Positions 6,961 to 8,417 of a stretch of DNA of 8,417 nucleotides are shown here, piece by piece. A program made the position numbers and the translations under genes. Source of the stretch: Betaproteobacteria bacterium (GTDB lineage: Bacteria > Pseudomonadota > Gammaproteobacteria > Burkholderiales > Rhodocyclaceae); contig JAPTVL010000521.1 in assembly GCA_028065725.1 (NCBI GenBank), positions 1 through 8,417 of the forward strand, read 5' to 3'. The notes beneath the pieces are model-generated. The model made no database searches, was not told where the DNA came from, and saw only the letters and a program-made list of their open reading frames with translations. Every line of letters begins with the position of its first letter. Positions within the stretch are counted from its first letter, which is position 1.

Positions 6961-7024
6961 CCTCAGAGGACGCAGAAGTTAAGAGTATTTTGTTTTCCTC
7001 CGCGTCCCTCCGCGTCCTCTGCGG
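6961..7024. repeat. Dispersed-type foldback repeat between DUF269 gene and Rop-like gene
   Basis: CAGAGGACGC (6964-6973) and GCGTCCTCTG (7012-7021) are a perfect 10-bp inverted pair. Further partial pairing occurs on both sides (6975-6978 with 7007-7010, and 6961-6962 with 7023-7024). The right arm contains a direct 10-bp duplication, CCTCCGCGTC at 6997-7006 and 7007-7016. The element fills most of the 97-nt gap between the DUF269 stop and the Rop-like ATG. Similar CTCTGCGTCCTCTGCGG-type intergenic sequences recur in many environmental genomes, so I take it as a dispersed repeat. In the mRNA it could fold as a hairpin. Confidence 0.6.
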
Positions 7025-7031
7025 TTATAAA

Positions 7032-7508
7032 TCAACCATAATTCGCCACGTCCGGGAACTTGCGGATCATTTCCACCCCCGCGTTCACCAGCTTTTCACC
7101 CTCCTCCGCCAGTTTCTCCATGGTGAGGAAGCCGAAGCGGTGCACGTCGCGCAACTGCTTGTTGACCACGATCAGACGCCCGGCGATCAGCACGATGCGC
7201 CCGAAGCCCTCATGGTGCATCTTCATCATCGGGGTAACCATGTTGCCGGTCTTGCGCTCGACGGCAAGGCCCACGGCGCCGTAAAACAGTTCCAGACGCC
7301 ACAGCATTTCCGGGTCCGGGTCGCCGATAATGGGAATCTCCTTGCGCTTTTCCTTGTCGACGACATAGGGTTCCAGCAGTTGCGCGTCACTCTTGCCCTC
7401 CCACGTGCCGTAGGCATCCTGGGCCCGCCACAACTTGACGAGTTCGTTCAAAAAAACCGAGCTTCCCAATTCTGTGCCGGGTGTTTTAAGCAAAGCCGCT
7501 TCAGGCAT
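7032..7508 (-). CDS. NifX-associated nitrogen fixation protein (DUF269)
   Basis: This 158-residue protein belongs to the DUF269 family (PF03270), found almost only in nif clusters directly after nifX. Its biochemical role is not established, although its genomic place suggests cofactor assembly. Characteristic stretches are [23 protein letters not shown] (19-41), [24 protein letters not shown] (53-76) and the basic, glycine-containing [34 protein letters not shown] (94-127). No cysteine pattern or membrane segment is seen. The ATG at 7508 has GGAG 7 nt upstream and overlaps the end of nifX by 8 bp, so the two genes are translationally coupled. Downstream lies the foldback repeat. Confidence 0.92.
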   Translation of the reverse strand: MPEAALLKTPGTELGSSVFLNELVKLWRAQDAYGTWEGKSDAQLLEPYVVDKEKRKEIPIIGDPDPEMLWRLELFYGAVGLAVERKTGNMVTPMMKMHHEGFGRIVLIAGRLIVVNKQLRDVHRFGFLTMEKLAEEGEKLVNAGVEMIRKFPDVANYG

Positions 7509-7917
7509 GATCTGTCTCCTCTTCTTGGTCGAAATCGAATGATTTTTCCTTGCCCTTTTCCAGTGCCTTGCGCAGCCAGGGCGGCGGCGTGCCTTTCAAC
7601 ACCTGCTCCAGCCTGTCGAGCAGTTCCGGAATCGGCGTTCCCTCCGCAACCTTGACCGGATGGATCTTGGCAGCCACCACCCGCGCCGCCGCCGAGCCAC
7701 CGATGGCGGCCACGTAGACGATGGCGCAATCGCGGATGGCGTCGATCTTGGCCGTTAGCTTGTCTTCGTTGCCGTCTTCCTTGAGGTCGCCGTCGAACTG
7801 GATGGCTTCGACGAACCGGTGGCCACCCGCCGAGATTTCATATACTGCGATGTTCTTCGCCCAGCCGAAGTGGGCATCCACGCCCTGCATGTCCTGGGTG
7901 GTAAAGGCGACTTTCAT
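7501..7917 (-). CDS. nifX: NifX, FeMo-cofactor precursor carrier
   Basis: NifX is a small cytoplasmic protein that binds and passes on NifB-co and the FeMo-co precursor during assembly on NifEN. With the chosen ATG at 7917 it has 138 residues. The N-terminus [21 protein letters not shown] (1-21) is typical of the dinitrogenase cofactor-binding fold (PF02579), with H16 in DAHFG, and the core has [18 protein letters not shown] (62-79). The C-terminal tail is acidic ([11 protein letters not shown]). GGAG lies 8 nt before the ATG. The frame is open upstream to an ATG at 7974, but those 19 residues are basic and unlike the family start. The nifN stop lies 193 nt upstream, an unusually long gap for this gene pair, filled with repeats. 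Confidence 0.93.
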   Translation of the reverse strand: MKVAFTTQDMQGVDAHFGWAKNIAVYEISAGGHRFVEAIQFDGDLKEDGNEDKLTAKIDAIRDCAIVYVAAIGGSAAARVVAAKIHPVKVAEGTPIPELLDRLEQVLKGTPPPWLRKALEKGKEKSFDFDQEEETDHA

Positions 7918-7986
7918 GCCGTTCGCTCCTCTTTCCTGGTTAGTAACAAGCTTCAATCTGCGTCTCGGTTGCATGTGTCTCCCCCG

Positions 7987-8029
7987 GCATACGATCTTTC
8001 ACGCCCGCATGGGCGTAGAAAGTCGGAGT
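7987..8029. repeat. 43-bp dyad repeat, copy A
   Basis: The 18-base arm GCATACGATCTTTCACGC, an 8-base core CCGCATGG and the 17-base arm GCGTAGAAAGTCGGAGT make up the unit. CTTTC-ACGC pairs with GCGT-A-GAAAG (one bulged A), and here the core extends the stem by two G:C pairs. Both arms are identical to those of copy B at 8053-8095; only the core differs. Confidence 0.8.
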
Positions 8030-8052
8030 ACCCTTGTGGTGCATACGATTCC

Positions 8053-8095
8053 GCATACGATCTTTCACGCACTTCAGCGCGTAGAAAGTCGGAGT
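8053..8095. repeat. 43-bp dyad repeat, copy B
   Basis: Both arms are identical to copy A, while the 8-base core is ACTTCAGC, with no evident extension of the stem. The offset from copy A is exactly 66 bp (22 codons). A further partial left arm, GCATACGAT, occurs at 8041-8049 between the copies. The unit lies in the nifN-nifX gap. Confidence 0.8.
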
Positions 8096-8110
8096 CCTTT
8101 AGGGCACGGG

Positions 8111-8417
8111 CTAAAACCCTCTCTCCAACTCTCTCCCGCAAGCGGGAGAGAGGGCAATCGTTCCCTCCCCCGCAAGCGGGGGAGGATTAGGGAGAGGGAG
8201 TCGCCCGTAGCGGATCGGAGTCTCCTTGTGAGGTAACGGCCACGAATCGACATGGTGTTCGGGCAGGTTCGCAATGAACAGGTTGCCAAGTTCGAAAACC
8301 AGGTCGCGCGTGCCACGGTATCCCACGGAAAGCCTGTGGGCAGCGCCAAGGCAGTCGAACAGGGGCAGCCCCATTTTTACAAACGGGATCCCGAGCCGCT
8401 GCGCCGCCTGCCGTCCG
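8111..8417 (-). CDS. nifN: NifN, FeMo-co scaffold subunit (C-terminal part; 5' end outside window)
   Basis: NifN pairs with NifE to form the NifEN scaffold on which the FeMo-co precursor matures. The window holds the last 101 codons. Recognisable family sequence is GRQAAQRLGIPFVKMGLPLFDCLGAAHRLSVGYRGTRD followed by LVFELGNLFIAN. This matches the C-terminal region of NifN/NifE/NifK-type proteins, and the position directly upstream of nifX makes it NifN. From about residue 71 (GRLPLPNPPPLAGEG onward) the frame runs through a dispersed palindromic repeat, ending ELERGF and a TAG just beyond the repeat. The last 30 or so residues are therefore repeat-derived and unlikely to be native. The conserved core appears intact, so the protein may still work. 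Confidence 0.88.
   Translation of the reverse strand, partial: GRQAAQRLGIPFVKMGLPLFDCLGAAHRLSVGYRGTRDLVFELGNLFIANLPEHHVDSWPLPHKETPIRYGRLPLPNPPPLAGEGTIALSPACGRELERGF
8117..8205. repeat. Dispersed GC-rich palindromic repeat (two hairpins) overlapping the nifN 3' end
   Basis: There are two strong hairpins, each with the tip CCCGCAAGCGGG. The first is a perfect 11-bp stem at 8129-8152 (CTCTCTCCCGC, AA, then its complement); the second is a 10-bp stem at 8164-8185. Outer pyrimidine and purine strands, CCCTCTC (8117-8123) and GAGAGGG (8192-8198), can close the whole unit into a three-way fold. Paired CTCTCCCGCAAGCGGGAGAG hairpins of this kind are widespread intergenic repeats in Proteobacteria. 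The element carries no gene of its own. Confidence 0.75.

Larger units (their letters stand above)
7940..8098 (-). other. Open stretch in the nifN frame after its stop (possible remnant of the nifN 3' end)
   Basis: After the nifN TAG (8113-8111) and a TAA 9 nt later (8101-8099), the same frame is open for 52 codons and ends in TAA at 7942-7940, 22 nt before the nifX ATG. That is ordinary operon spacing. It encodes two repeats of TPTFYA...VKDRM, 22 codons apart, then a tail ending ETQIEACY. The first repeat is preceded by a short segment similar to one still inside nifN (HKETPIRY versus HKGTPTFY). This fits a former nifN C-terminus cut off by repeat insertion, but it could equally be a dispersed non-coding repeat that happens to be open. 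Confidence 0.3.

Noticed and set aside
6935..6961. Longer start (GTG at 6961) for the Rop-like protein
   Set aside because: The GTG lies inside the foldback repeat, while the ATG at 6934 has a proper AAGGA and matches the family N-terminus.
7918..7974. Longer start (ATG at 7974) for NifX
   Set aside because: The extra 19 residues are basic and not family-like; MKVAFTTQD at 7917 is the typical start with a good ribosome site.
7987..8095. CRISPR-like array
   Set aside because: There are only two repeats with internal dyads, a 23-bp separation that contains a partial repeat copy, and no cas genes.
7953..8141. 62-codon minus-strand frame across the dyad repeats (second frame)
   Set aside because: It starts inside the palindromic repeat, encodes only repeated repeat-derived peptides and has no ribosome site.

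Overview
The window is a nitrogen-fixation (nif) region from a GC-rich diazotrophic proteobacterium. Gene content and order (nifN-nifX-DUF269-Rop-like-fdxB-nifQ, plus nifV-nifW) fit Beta- or Gammaproteobacteria, and the protein flavour together with a kdpDE-kup operon leans towards Betaproteobacteria. The lineage is an inference, since there is no rRNA or other taxonomic marker here.

Layout. On the minus strand at the left edge lie nifV (homocitrate synthase) and, downstream, nifW, which is cut by the window start. A near-textbook nif control region precedes nifV: a sigma-54 -24/-12 promoter (1493-1507), an IHF-like site (1538-1550) and a NifA upstream activator sequence TGT-N10-ACA (1603-1618). 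Divergently, on the plus strand, comes a three-gene potassium operon (1769-5879): a short KdpD-like sensor kinase lacking the usual N-terminal sensor half, a KdpE-like response regulator overlapping it by ATGA, and a Kup potassium uptake permease. Its promoter region carries T-tracts spaced at 11-bp steps and a perfect 8-bp dyad, which are candidate operators. On the minus strand from the right edge runs the second nif operon: the nifN 3' end (cut by the window end), nifX, a DUF269 NifX-associated protein, a small Rop-like protein, ferredoxin fdxB and nifQ. It ends 9 bp from the convergent kup stop.

How they work together. NifV makes homocitrate, the organic ligand of FeMo-co. NifQ supplies molybdenum, NifN (with NifE) is the scaffold for the cofactor precursor and NifX carries intermediates. 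FdxB is a probable electron donor and NifW protects or stabilises the MoFe protein. The potassium operon has no direct link to FeMo-co synthesis and looks like an independent cassette lodged between two nif transcription units.

The most unusual part is the nifN-nifX junction. The last roughly 30 codons of nifN are a dispersed GC-rich palindromic repeat that supplies the stop codon. Behind it lie two 43-bp dyad repeats with a 66-bp (22-codon) period that stay open in the nifN frame up to a TAA 22 nt before nifX. A third, unrelated foldback repeat fills the DUF269/Rop-like gap. No previously undescribed defence or mobile system was found.
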